A stretch of 64,000 nt of DNA from Aradus depressus (taxonomy: Eukaryota; Arthropoda; Insecta; Hemiptera; Aradidae). Each line of letters starts with the position of its first letter. Within the stretch, counting starts at the first letter, position 1. Location: positions 9,102,550 through 9,166,549 of the forward strand of contig OY759224.1 in assembly GCA_963662175.1 (NCBI GenBank), written 5' to 3'. The notes under the pieces were generated by a model. It did no database searches. It was not told the origin of the DNA and saw only the letters and a list, made by a program, of their open reading frames with translations. Below are positions 57,501-64,000 of the stretch, piece after piece. The translations under genes and the position numbers were made by a program.

Positions 57501-58572
57501 TATAGGCTTGAACGAGGTTTGTGTCCGTCGCCACATACAAGTTACTACCCTAGAACATAATCATAATTAAAAAAAAAATAAACATTAACATTTAACTGAG
57601 CATTGTTATTTAGACTTAAAATCTATATTGAACCGCTAACTAAAATTTCAAATTGAGAAAAGTATAGTAGGAACTAATAATAAATAAACAAATTAAATTC
57701 AACAATAAGTCTTTTGGAATAGGCAATATTTCAAAAAAGAAGTTTGTTTTAAATATTTGTTTAGAGCCAAAAGAACGGGCGGGTTAAAAGACTGCATCCC
57801 AGCTATTTTAATATAATTGAAATCATCAACCGATATTAAAATATATAATAAATAAATTTAGGAGACCATAAGACCAACTGTGTTGTTTCATGAACCACCT
57901 TTTACTATTAAAGATACAACTAGTCTAAAATTAAGGACCTCCACCATATAATTGATATAATTAATTTATACAATAATGTCGAGTGATTATCGTTACATTA
58001 ACAAGTTTTTTAAGTTACACACTCAATTTTCCAGATACTTTTTTTTTTTGTAATTTTAATTGATGGTTTGATAGAAACTACGAAATACATAAATTACTTA
58101 TATTAGGTATTTTTTAAGCATGGTCACTCTTCTACCCAATGAATAATTGGGAAAAAAAATTGAATTGAACATAGGAGATAAGCTTGATTATATCGACAGA
58201 AACAACTAGGACCCATATAAATATTATTTGAGAAAATACATTCTACTTTTAAGAACTAAATCCGAATATGGTTAATTTACTTTCTGATGTATAGCCCATG
58301 CTCTTTCACCGACGCAAGTATCCTTTGGATCAGTATCTTCAACACTATTCCAAATTCGAACATCTCCTTCACTTCCACAGGTTATAATGTCTCTGAAATT
58401 CAGACAAGAATAAACATTAGCAAGTTCGTAAAATATATCAATTTTATATAATACAGAACATAGAATTAATATAACATGTAAGAAACAAGTTAAATGAGTG
58501 TAATTACTTAAAATCTTCAGAATAACACAAGTCGGTATGTCCCTCACTGTGTCCATATCTTAAGTAACTCAT
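35763..58572 (-). CDS. WDHD1: WDHD1 / AND-1 / Ctf4 replisome hub
   Basis: Eighteen coding exons on the minus strand. Starts near 58508-58572, then 58281, 57398, 56003, 54890-55132, 53592-53828, 52419-52581, 49669-49799, 47243-47427, 45674-45921, 44966-45189, 44354-44488, 41215-41376, 40884-41044, 39434-39540, 38767-38891, 36812-36985 and 35763-35915. Phases join to about 961 aa (human 1129). The N-terminal WD40 propeller shows GSEGDVRIW, CDGTVRVWSLSSL, VVRFSPCGKLVAGG and GAIYVWSL. An acidic linker (EFEDDDEDDDN) leads to the SepB trimerisation region (STPIHLQQRFMVWNDVGIVR, IEFHDSSHHH, SWDGQKEWDL) and helical bundle. An HMG-like box follows (FMDWYSENKSRLQSDFP), then a basic tail. The family couples polymerase alpha to the CMG helicase. 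The 23-kb gene owes most of its length to transposons in introns. Confidence 0.93.
35965..36720 (-). repeat. SINE interrupted by a LINE insertion
   Basis: SINE body 35965-35989 and 36593-36720 is split by the LINE at 35990-36592. Joining it restores GGCTCGGGACCATCGCTTAA. Confidence 0.85.
35990..36592 (-). mobile_element. 5'-truncated R1-like LINE inserted in a SINE
   Basis: 603 bp on the minus strand. Its poly-A appears as a T run at 35990-36006. A 14-bp target duplication CGGGACCATCGCTT lies at 35976-35989 and 36593-36606. The remaining ORF2 end reads TTFAYIPEVQVRLRSTWAQP, DHWTSQVLSGHGDF and CSCGGIETAEHMVLDCPLYD. It lies in the last WDHD1 intron. Confidence 0.93.
37037..37757 (+). pseudogene. 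LINE reverse transcriptase fragment (I/Jockey type)
   Basis: With stops and frame changes it reads FLDNEGAFDNTSISTIINS, then FPQGGVLSPLLWCLVVDELL (RT motif), ADDLQYL, SREAKYLGTILDNKLTWTPL and PIITYNSLVWW. The start has a 22-bp tandem duplication (AACAAGGAATTTGCCTTTC twice). The fragment is cut at 37757 by a foldback element. Confidence 0.85.
37757..38096. mobile_element. Inverted-repeat element (MITE-like), 340 bp
   Basis: The ends AAAGTTATCTGTTCGGCTAA (37759) and its mirror near 38075-38095 continue into over 100 bp of imperfectly matching arms, both holding ACTAAGCCAAGAC and TTTACTCCACGAA. There is no coding capacity. It interrupts the LINE fragment to its left. Confidence 0.75.
38340..38412 (+). 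repeat. Inverted ACCGGU hammerhead-like repeat, decayed
   Basis: ACCGGTTTCGGCTTACGC and GGCGTATGCCCAAACCGGTA form the two arms. The plus-strand core is CUGACGA with the expected G of GAAA changed to C; UGUG and CACA flank it as helix I. Confidence 0.65.
38449..38639. repeat. 30-bp inverted repeats around a GC-richer core
   Basis: AAATATTAATTATAAATTAT...GAGAAGGC at 38449-38478 is mirrored at 38609-38639. The intervening 130 bp is non-coding. Superfamily unknown. Confidence 0.6.
38932..39186 (-). repeat. tRNA-derived SINE with internal deletion
   Basis: GACTCATGCCCGGGCTTTAA at one end and box A complement ACCTCTGAGCTACCG at the other. The CGTCC...AGATAAAATAAA and box B part is missing. Confidence 0.83.
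39549..39591. repeat. (TA)n microsatellite
   Basis: TA run of about 40 bp directly beside the acceptor of the WDHD1 exon at 39434-39540. Confidence 0.85.
39695..40015 (-). repeat. ~125-bp-unit repeat family, with terminal motif
   Basis: Two units in reverse orientation. Ends with TTTCTGACCGATTACGAAAC and TTCCCCTATACCTCG, matching the terminus of 62225-62765. Confidence 0.7.
40051..40180. repeat. 18-bp perfect palindrome arms and decayed hammerhead-like motif
   Basis: AGAATAAAGCTATGAAAA (40051-40068) mirrors 40077-40094. At 40138-40165 the minus strand has a decayed CUGAUGG...CGAAACGUC motif of the 35018-35325 family. Confidence 0.6.
40290..40800 (+). pseudogene. LINE reverse transcriptase C-terminal remnant (RTE/R4-like style)
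   Basis: Reads RKLVLGGCRYDRVDSFEYLR, IKARITATIRRDEVLLNTL and, after breaks, GRLRWLGHLQRMEPDRIPRR, EGHPGGQRRRGRPRLRW and RWRRQDRGMAKDR. This is the WLGH.QRM and GRPRLRW tail of such elements. A 2-base-type frame break lies near 40540. Confidence 0.8.
41556..41730 (-). repeat. SINE 3' half
   Basis: ACGAGGTCATATAGCCTACT, GTGAACATGACCCCGACTCT and AGTACCTGACATCGTACCGG. The tRNA head is absent. Confidence 0.8.
41733..42228 (-). repeat. ~125-bp-unit repeat split by a SINE
   Basis: 41733-41805 and 42153-42228 belong to one repeat unit (CTCTCCCTTCAAAGCCAATC ... TTGTGTTGATACATTCATCA) separated by the SINE at 41806-42152. Confidence 0.7.
41806..42152 (-). repeat. tRNA-derived SINE, full length
   Basis: 347 bp in minus orientation with 12-bp target duplication ATGTGACTTACA (41794-41805 and 42153-42164). 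Box A and box B complements lie near 42138 and 42088. The tail read in sense ends AAAACCCCTAACC. Confidence 0.92.
42650..42897 (+). pseudogene. LINE ORF2 C-terminal fragment
   Basis: Reads LLHLSYIPINQYTSEDMDF, then CPMCYSPCKEDLYHFLITCP, then LELLNGKDWQLLVN and stop: a terminal CX2C...H...C zinc motif of a non-LTR element different from the R1-like copies. It lies in WDHD1 intron 12. Confidence 0.7.
43321..43903 (+). mobile_element. Harbinger-like MITE (583 bp) with MADF-type remnant
   Basis: GC-rich inverted ends containing CACACCAAAGCCG, flanked by TAA at 43318-43320 and 43904-43906. An internal second copy of the end motif occurs near 43409 (CCAAGGCCGGGCCGCGCCGG). A short frame at 43607-43765 starts MSVDIEILISSIQER, resembling the start of MADF/Myb-like proteins carried by PIF/Harbinger elements, then degenerates. 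Confidence 0.75.
44530..44825 (-). pseudogene. Internally deleted mariner-like transposase
   Basis: Minus-strand reading gives ELLQKICAKLVPKNMSEGAK (N-terminal half), then directly NPDLAPCNYFSFPKLKTNLK, RKHFGTISNMQNAVTRGLKT and FLKQTSNT. The DLAPCNYF.FPKLK block is the third catalytic region of mariner transposases. The middle is deleted. It lies between WDHD1 exons 11 and 12. Confidence 0.75.
44822..44944 (-). repeat. SINE 5' (tRNA) part
   Basis: Box A complement ACCACTGAGCTACAGGCGCC and box B-like GGTCTCGAACC, with an AGATAAAATAAACCTCGG junction. Confidence 0.82.
45270..45545 (-). repeat. Two opposed SINE fragments
   Basis: 45270-45335 is plus-oriented (CACGCCATCCTTCGGACGTT). 45340-45545 is minus-oriented (TGGACATGAGCCCGACACTA, CGTCCCATCCGAAGGATG). 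Confidence 0.75.
46100..46670. other. WDHD1 intron 9 AT-rich sequence
   Basis: No gene or repeat family was recognised beyond short AT-rich runs. Confidence 0.4.
46676..46875 (+). repeat. 5'-truncated SINE
   Basis: ACGATGGTCCTTAGCCTGTA, CACTCTGGTAGTAGACGAC and a CATGAGTCAATATAACTAAC tail. Confidence 0.82.
47485..47752 (+). repeat. SINE lacking the tRNA promoter boxes
   Basis: Starts AAGGCCCTTAGTTCATTTTA and ends GGGCATGCGTCATAATAACT plus ACTA repeats. Confidence 0.83.
48560..48713 (+). pseudogene. Jockey-clade ORF2 C-terminal scrap
   Basis: Reads VIVPSVIRTRYENFLIKLHH, HANPLIQQLSINTLPTNA and GRLKRAW, then a stop. This matches the H.NPL...RLKR tail of Jockey-type elements. Confidence 0.65.
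48886..49275. repeat. 62-bp minisatellite with inverted left flank
   Basis: About 4.5 units of 62 bp (GTAGATGTAACTACG starts at 48983 and 49045). Each holds TACAAAACGTAGTACCATCT. The left flank at 48886-48915 carries the reverse complement (AGATGGTACTACGTTTTGTA), so the array is bracketed by inverted copies. It lies in WDHD1 intron 8. Confidence 0.9.
49860..50215 (-). repeat. ~125-bp-unit repeat family
   Basis: Three diverged units in reverse orientation (TTTGTGTCGATACATTCATT, TTTATATCGAAACATTCATT and AAAATCAATAGGTGTCGTTC). Confidence 0.7.
50455..50985 (+). repeat. Retroelement-like repeat starting CCCGGCGTTGCCCGGGG
   Basis: Starts AGTAATACCCGGCGTTGCCC and ends with the ATCCATCAAGCCGTTCGTGA, ACGCACAGACATTTTC and TATATATATG style common to non-coding arthropod retroelements. 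It contains a tandem duplication of about 115 bp (GGATGCTGGGATGGACCAG at 50691 and again near 50820). Confidence 0.6.
51405..52375 (+). mobile_element. RTE-like LINE with inverted 5' segment
   Basis: 51410-51578 codes on the minus strand for EMPGPDFQLGRGVKQGDPLS, PDLFNCILEQIYRDVNWEKY and GVNVNGTKF. From about 51579 the plus strand continues the same protein as TNLRFADDVVIFANTPEEL, ITPCLTYGSQTWALS and KWAGHVARMEEGRWAKR, ending RWA stop at 52298-52300. Frameshifts make it a pseudogene. ATATTAGAAAT flanks both sides (near 51377 and 52384). Confidence 0.85.
53893..54040 (-). repeat. SINE 5' half
   Basis: CGTCCCATCCGAAGGACGGC, AGATAAAATAAACTAAGGGC and a degenerate tRNA head ending ACTGAGCCACCGG. 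Confidence 0.8.
54165..54645 (-). repeat. ~125-bp-unit repeat family
   Basis: Three to four units in reverse orientation (GAATTCACATATGAAATTTT, TTCTGCTGAAAATTAATAAG). Confidence 0.7.
55245..55310 (-). repeat. Hammerhead-like hairpin, decayed
   Basis: The minus strand has CUGAUGA, an extra U, a 7-bp hairpin (GGGACGU/ACGUUCC with an AAAA loop), then AAAAUGUC in place of GAAACGUC. Confidence 0.55.
55440..55980. other. WDHD1 intron 4 AT-rich sequence
   Basis: No repeat family or coding sequence was recognised here. Confidence 0.35.
56150..56425 (-). repeat. ~125-bp-unit repeat family
   Basis: GAATCAATAAGTGTCGTACT and AAAATTAATAAATGTCGTCC match the family in reverse orientation. Confidence 0.65.
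56780..57066 (-). repeat. tRNA-derived SINE, near full length
   Basis: GACTCATGCCCAGGC end at 56782. Box B GGTTTCGAACCC and box A complement ACCACTGAGCTAACGGCGCC lie near 56998 and 57045. Confidence 0.87.
57150..57340 (-). repeat. SINE with large internal deletion
   Basis: Retains CAGGGCTTTAACTACAAGGC at one end and GCATACCACTGAGCTACTGG at the other. Confidence 0.8.
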
Positions 58573-59289
58573 GTTGATACTAATATATTAAGAAATTATG
58601 CTATCACACCAAGTAATGGACTAAAACGATAAAAGGAAAAGAAACCTGAACAATAATCAAATGATACATGAATTAGAAACTTGACAACTCAACACAATCT
58701 TTTACATTGGAATAAAGGTTCCCGCTAAAATTACAGGTTAGGTGACACATGAAAATCTTAAAGAAATATTTTAATTCCAGAAAAATATTATTGTGGAAAT
58801 AATTCTATTTTTGTATTAAATTACTAATTCACTCTTTTTACAGTTATTTTTATACCGTCACTAATTATACGCAATAGCCCCCTCAAATCTGCATTTTTTT
58901 TATCTTACATGTATACGTTTAAGTTATGTTACATTATAAATAGCGAGGCTATGAATCATGGCTTTACACAATTTTAAAGTTATTTGTTATTTTATATTAT
59001 TTTTTTGTTCATGTTATTTAATATAATTTTGAACTAATGGTAGCTAACCTCAATTCATGGTCTTTTTATTATTGACATTCTATTCACTGCTATGATTTTT
59101 TTTTTTAACACAATATTTAAATTGTTCTTTGAATAATAATTCTGAAAGCTGGGATATTACACTCGCATGAAAATTTTAATTCAGTGTTACCACACTAATT
59201 AAAATATAGTACAACACTGAAACTAGCTTAAATCGTTTGTTTGAGCAGGTTTGTTTACTGTATTTTCAAGCTTTGTCAAGTGTCTCGTG
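58573..59289. promoter_or_regulatory. Bidirectional promoter region WDHD1 / RBM8A
   Basis: 717 bp between divergent start codons. It must contain both transcription starts. AT-rich, no SINE or LINE copy, and no clear TATA box assignable. Confidence 0.6.
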
Positions 59290-59784
59290 ATGGGTGATTT
59301 TCTTGAACTTGATGATGTTGAAGACATTGAAATTGATGAGGAAGTTGAAGAAGGTGATGCTGGAATTGCTCTTTTAAAAGAGAAAGCCAACAAAAGGAAA
59401 GGTCGAGGATTTGGTGATAAGGTTCATCGCGAGGAGTTACAGTATGAAAGCATAGAGGACGATGATGACAAGGAACCTGGTCCACAGAGGTCCGTTGAGG
59501 GCTGGATATTGTTTGTCACATCAATCAATGAAGAAGCTCAAGAAGAAGATCTAGTTGACAAATTTTCAGAATTTGGAGAAATTAAAAATATCCATTTAAA
59601 TCTTGACAGACGAACAGGTTTTCTAAAAGGTTATGCTCTGGTGGAGTATAATCTATACAAGGAAGCTTTAGCAGCGAAAGAAGCACTTGATGGATCTGAA
59701 ATTTTGGGACAAACTATTCAAGTTGACTGGTGCTTCGTGACTGGACCCAAGAAAACTTCCAAGAGAAGATCACATAAAAAGTAA
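59290..59784 (+). CDS. RBM8A: RBM8A / Y14 / tsunagi, exon junction complex protein
   Basis: Single uninterrupted exon of 164 residues (fly Tsunagi about 165, human 174). The ATG at 59290 ([12 protein letters not shown]) is preferred over an in-frame upstream ATG at 59251, because family members begin here. An acidic N-terminus and [12 protein letters not shown] (about residues 36-48) lead into one RRM. RNP2 is ILFVTSI, RNP1 is KGYALVEY, and [11 protein letters not shown] closes the domain. The tail is Arg/Lys/Ser-rich (RRSHKK). The protein pairs with Mago in the exon junction complex, marking spliced mRNA for localisation and decay. It is divergent from WDHD1. An intronless copy could be a retrogene, but no terminal poly-A with flanking duplication was established. 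Confidence 0.95.
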   Translation: MGDFLELDDVEDIEIDEEVEEGDAGIALLKEKANKRKGRGFGDKVHREELQYESIEDDDDKEPGPQRSVEGWILFVTSINEEAQEEDLVDKFSEFGEIKNIHLNLDRRTGFLKGYALVEYNLYKEALAAKEALDGSEILGQTIQVDWCFVTGPKKTSKRRSHKK

Positions 59785-60955
59785 TGGTTTATTTAATTTT
59801 TTTTAATTATATATTTATATTTGTATAAATTTAAAAAAAATAGGAGTATAGTGATAATATTATCATGTATAATATTATATTTCATGTACTACCATTTTGT
59901 ACATGTGCTAATTGATGGAAAGCATCTTTTGAATTGTTAAAATAATTTAGTGTTAATCTTTTCATATTGGAAGCATTTTCAAGTGAAAAATGTCGTATGA
60001 CATAGACATAGGTAACATTTTCTATTCAAGAAATAAATGAACACTGCGGTATGATAAGTTATCAGACACCAAAACATTGGTACTGATTATATTAAGAAAC
60101 AGTATCTTTCTTAATTTTTTTAACCAATATTAAATTCATCTGTAAATCAGAACGCTGAGATGTATTATTATTTTTCAGTGAAACCTGGAAACATTGCCAA
60201 TGCCCCTTCAAATATTACAATAAAGAAAATTGTCTTAAATTTTACTTATAGCAAAAAAAAAATCATGGAATTGATTAAGTCGAGAATATGTATATTTTGT
60301 AATTAGTATTATTTCATGTTAATGATTCTGAACTTATATAATCTTTTTCGTATTTATTGCTATATAATTTTCAGTCTTTGATATGTTTCTACATGCCTTG
60401 AGTAATATTTAAAGATATTTGTCATTATTGAATATTTTATGATAACTGTTACAATGTTTTCAGGTTGACCTGTTTTTTTGCCCAACTATTAACTGTTTTT
60501 TTGATTTTTTTTACTATGATAACAATTAAAATTTTTATTGTTTGATCAATTAAAAAAAAAAAAAAGTATTGAAATTGTTACCATATTTCTTGTATCTAAT
60601 ACTCTGTTTTGTATAAAAAGATATGTTTAACTCTCAAGCTGTAATATTGCAATATATGCATATGTCCTTAAGATTCTTTTGAATTCTTTATCCTGATGCC
60701 CTTCCTCAAAATACTTTAAATCATGTAACTTGAGTTTTTTTCAATATTTTTATCTGTTTTTTCCTTGAGATTTTGAAAGTAGATTTTTGTGAATTAAACA
60801 TAAGATGAGAGTAGAATCCGCCAAGAACTTGCTGAAATAGGCTTTGAAATTTTTTATAAGAGCCTCCTTTTTTTTGTGTTCATATTTTCACAAATTAATC
60901 TCTTCGAACAAGTCGTATGAAATGAAAATACATAATTTATTTTAATTATTATAAT
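59785..60955. other. RBM8A 3' UTR and AT-rich flank
   Basis: AT-rich, with an AATAAA at about 60221 and a run of 13 A near 60551. No gene or known repeat was seen. Confidence 0.5.
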
Positions 60956-60959
60956 AAAC

Positions 60960-61182
60960 TGAGGCCCTAGGGGTTTTTATTTGGGAGGTGAAAAAACATT
61001 GAGCACGCCGTCCTTCGGATGGGACGTTAAACCGTAAAAAGATCCTAGGTGAATTAACCTGGATAGGCAAAATTTCCTCCCGCAGTAGATGTAGCTCATG
61101 ACCACCAGAGCGACGAGAGAGTGCTCTGGTAGTAGGCAGTATATAACATAGTAGTTTAAGCTCATGAGTCACAATAACTTAA
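60960..61182 (+). repeat. SINE lacking the tRNA head
   Basis: Starts GAGGCCCTAGGGG; contains CACGCCGTCCTTCGGATGGG and GTGCTCTGGTAGTAGGCAG; ends CTCATGAGTCACAATAACTT. Confidence 0.83.
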
Positions 61183-61189
61183 ATTTGCT

Positions 61190-62224
61190 GGACTTAATTC
61201 ATTTGCGCAAGTAGTGTTCTAAGAAAATTTAAGATTAATTACTTGGATTCACCTTCCATTAGTCTTGTTTAATTTAGAAAACCATACTTTCCTAATCTGA
61301 AAGAAAAAAACATAGGATACTTACTACTTAAAAAACTGAACTTGAATGCTCTCGGACTGAACCTGGAGACCAAAAAATATTTGGAAAAATGAGCTTGTTT
61401 AAGAAAAAAAAATATCTTGCACCGTTTAGAATAATTTATTATTTACCTTGTAAATCTGTAGTTTTAATATTTTGAGATATGACAGATTTTCGATATTATA
61501 TCTGTGGTCACAGGGAATAAATTGGTAAGTCTAAATAATTATCTTTTCAGGGCAGCACTTCTTACCTTTGCATTAATCGTGTAAATCCAGTTTTTGGAAT
61601 AAATAAATTATGTTTGCATCATTATTAATCATATACCTTCTAAATCTATAGGAGTGAATGAAAATGAATATTTTAATCCTTTCTTGGATTTTCTCGTAGT
61701 TACCTAATCATTCTTACCTAATTATTGACCACACTTCTTGAAATACTCGTGAATGATGCCTCTCTAGTTGAGCAAGTTGATTTAACCGAAAACACTCAAT
61801 TCACTTGAAACTTGCCGTAAAGTATAAATGGTTAAATGCAGCTATCTCGTGAATGATTCCTCAAAGAAGTAGATTAAGTTGTTTTAACCGAGTAGTAGAG
61901 TCCTGAGCTCCCAACTTCTTCAGTGCGCAGATGGCTTGGGAGATGATCTCAGTACACTTAACTCATTTTGACCATTTTAAGAATTAACAACTTATTCCCT
62001 GTGACGATAGATACCAGTTTGGCTTCTGGGAATTTCATTAATTCAGTAATGTCATGGCGTGGTGGACATCTTTGCAATCTGCCCAAGAAGGTAAGAGGCT
62101 TTTGTAGACGTTCCTCGAATGTCCTAAACGAAGGACTTGAGATAAAGCAAGTCTAGTGTTTGATAATAACATCTTATTTGGATTTTTTATAATCTTGTGA
62201 CGGATCGGCCTCCCGCTGCTGCTC
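61190..62224. other. Intergenic sequence, nothing recognised
   Basis: No coding signal with conserved motifs and no repeat family were identified. Confidence 0.4.
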
Positions 62225-62765
62225 TGAAGTATAGGGGAAGTTATTTAATTGGTCAAGAATTCTATGCAGAGAACAAATTTCTGTCTGTGAACACCATACC
62301 TCCCGATAGAATGAATGTATCAACACGAAATTTTATATGTGTGATCAAAACCCCATAAGGACAACACCTATCGATTTTCAGCCAAATCGGCCCAATGGGA
62401 TAGGAAGAGTCAACTCAAAAAATCTAATAACTGCTGTTGTAATGAATATATCGACACAAAGTTTCATTTTGTAAATTAAAAAACCCATAATGACGACTTT
62501 CATTAATTTTCAGCGGAGGCAGAAGAGAACCAGGATCAGAGACTTCATCATGAAACTAAAATTGGTTTTGATATATTTGTTACATCGACAGTTACTTGCG
62601 TTTGTGAGTTAGGCCCCCTCCTCTCATCCGCCACACCCTTCTGGCCGATTCGGTTGAAGATTTGGCAAACATTTTTTTTTTTTCTCAAATAAACATAAAA
62701 TTCTGTTGAAAACTCAACATAGAATTCCTGACCGATTACATAACTTCCCCTATACATCGAAGTAA
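62225..62765. mobile_element. ~125-bp-unit element with inverted ends (best copy)
   Basis: Ends GTATAGGGGAAGTTATTTAA (62231) and its mirror TACATAACTTCCCCTATACA (62735-62755) define inverted repeats of about 50 bp with mismatches. The interior has two to three diverged ~125-bp units (one near 62309, the next near 62436). Non-coding, so a non-autonomous DNA transposon is the likeliest reading. Confidence 0.7.
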
Positions 62766-62882
62766 AATACATTTCTGCGATCTGTCGAAATGGTGGACAG
62801 CTAATAAAATAAATACAAATTAAGAACTTTTTTAACTTTTATATTGTTTAATTTATTATTATAAATAATAAATAAATATATA

Positions 62883-62972
62883 AAGTGTACCGGTTTCGGC
62901 TTATGCCAAAAGTAACTTTTGAACTTTAGGCTGACGATGACATAAGCCGAAACCGGTACTTAGACAATATAA
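62883..62972 (+). repeat. Inverted ACCGGU hammerhead-like repeat
   Basis: Arms TACCGGTTTCGGCTTATG and CATAAGCCGAAACCGGTA face each other. The plus-strand arm carries CUGACGA about 62941-62947, then GAAAC and self-complementary ACCGGU. One helix II pair is lost. Confidence 0.7.
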
Positions 62973-63294
62973 CAGTTAAATAAGTTCTTTATTTTTATTA
63001 ATTTAAATACTTTAATAATATAGTAGCAATAAAGGTTGAATTTAACAATTTATTTATCTTGAAAATTGAAAATAAATATAAATTAATAATTATATGATGG
63101 CAGGTTCCAGGGAGAACAGAAACAATGTAAAAAGAAGAAGTGTCTAATCGCATTTGGTTGAATTGTGAATTTGATTTTGAATTTATAAAGATTGTTATGA
63201 ATTTTCATTCATAAATCTAATAAACAAAATAAATATATTCCTCATTGCATTCATTTATTCTCATATGTAGTAATTTTGATAATGTATAAAGAAG

Positions 63295-64000
63295 GATAAT
63301 GTTGGCCCTAGGCAGAGCAGGAGAAGACTGCTGGCAGGAGTCAGCACATCCATCCTTCTGCACGGGGCCCCGACATGGGCAGATGCAACGAGGATTCCCT
63401 CCTGAGGCTGATCGCCCCCGCTCACAGGCGAAGCGCACTGAGAGTCGCATGCGCCTACCGAACAGTTTCTGGCGACGCTGCCTATGTAATTGCTGAGCTG
63501 CCTCCCATTGACCTCTTGGTACGGGAACGTACGCGACACTTCAAAAGGAAACAAGACCCGGTTCAGGTGGAAGAGGTTGTGCAGCGCTTCGACCACAGGG
63601 GAAACCGGGTCTTCTATCAGGACGCGGGAGCCAGCCCTGGTCCAGCAGAGCCAGGACAATTAGGGAGTGGCAGGAAGAATGGGACAAGTCCACAAAGGGA
63701 CGGTGGACCCATCGGCTCATCCCTCGAGTCGAGCCTTGGCTCACCAGAAAGCATGGGGAGGTGAATTACCACCTCACCCAGGTACTCACGGGACACGGTG
63801 GGTTCCGGGGGTACCTCCACAAAATCGGGGCAGCAACAACACCAGACTGCCCCGCGTGCCTTGGTGAGACGGAGTCGGCGGAGCATGTCCTCCTCAAATG
63901 CCCCAGATTTGAGGAGGGAAGGAAAAATCTGAGTGCAGCATGGGCGCCCCGCTGACTGCTACCAGTTACGTGGACGCTATGCTGCGCTCCCAGGAGTCGT
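63295..64000 (+). pseudogene. R1-like LINE ORF2 C-terminal part, frameshifted, runs off the window
   Basis: Across at least three frames it reads RRRLLAG.STSILLHGAPTW, RVACAYRTVSGDAAYVIAEL, PPIDLLVRERTRHFKRK, HGEVNYHLTQVLTGHGGFRG and CPACLGETESAEHVLLKCPR. It is collinear with residues after the RT of the intact ORF2 at 10733-13702 but clearly diverged. It is 5'-truncated near 63295 and the 3' end is outside the window. Confidence 0.88.

Noticed and set aside
63217..63659. Minus-strand ORFs near the 3' edge
   Set aside because: Antisense shadows of the frameshifted R1-like fragment at 63295-64000.

Overview
The window looks like AT-rich insect chromosome; a hemipteran (planthopper-like) genome is my best guess, but the species is inferred, not shown. 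The evidence is a set of intron-rich eukaryotic housekeeping genes with GT/AG splice sites, plus animal-type transposons: Tc1/mariner, PIF/Harbinger, R1-, Jockey- and I-like LINEs, Penelope remnants and a tRNA-derived SINE. No bacterial gene organisation, CRISPR, rRNA or endogenous virus was recognised.

Six host genes could be assembled exon by exon from conserved protein sequence and splice phase. In order they are: the 3' end of FCF1 (+, 1-2287, SSU processome PIN-domain protein); DCAF12 (-, 5939-17350, CUL4-DDB1 substrate receptor, 6 coding exons); UBL7 (+, 17872-27276, Ubl/UBA protein, 9 coding exons, one of them apparently a duplicated exon); ZCCHC17 (-, 29914-33691, S1 plus CCHC nucleolar protein, 6 exons); WDHD1/AND-1/Ctf4 (-, 35763-58572, replisome hub, 18 exons); and RBM8A/Y14/tsunagi (+, 59290-59784, exon junction complex, intronless). 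DCAF12/UBL7 and WDHD1/RBM8A are head-to-head pairs with 521 bp and 717 bp between start codons, so each probably shares a bidirectional promoter region. The genes do not form one pathway.

Most of the remaining sequence is transposon-derived, and the nesting can be read directly. A Tc1 element with an intact transposase and identical 29-bp inverted repeats sits in the last FCF1 intron, inside an older foldback repeat. An R1-like LINE with an open ORF2 and 27-A tail sits in a DCAF12 intron; it interrupts an older RNase H-type LINE, with an 11-bp target duplication that rejoins the older reading frame. A 1601-bp PIF/Harbinger element (66-bp inverted repeats, TTA target duplication) lies between UBL7 and ZCCHC17 and holds a Penelope GIY-YIG remnant. 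WDHD1 introns contain about a dozen SINEs, several LINE ends (one 5'-inverted as by twin priming), a 583-bp Harbinger-like MITE and a 62-bp minisatellite. The 3' edge holds another, frameshifted R1-like fragment that runs off the window.

The most interesting signal is a set of dispersed foldback repeats from several sequence families. They share a hammerhead-ribozyme-like layout: CUGANGA, one extra nucleotide, a helix II hairpin, GAAA, a short self-complementary helix III, an unpaired residue, and a helix I whose two strands co-vary between families. Both arms of some palindromes carry the motif. This fits dimer-type hammerheads known from Penelope-like elements, but the constant extra nucleotide before helix II is unusual and makes activity an open question.
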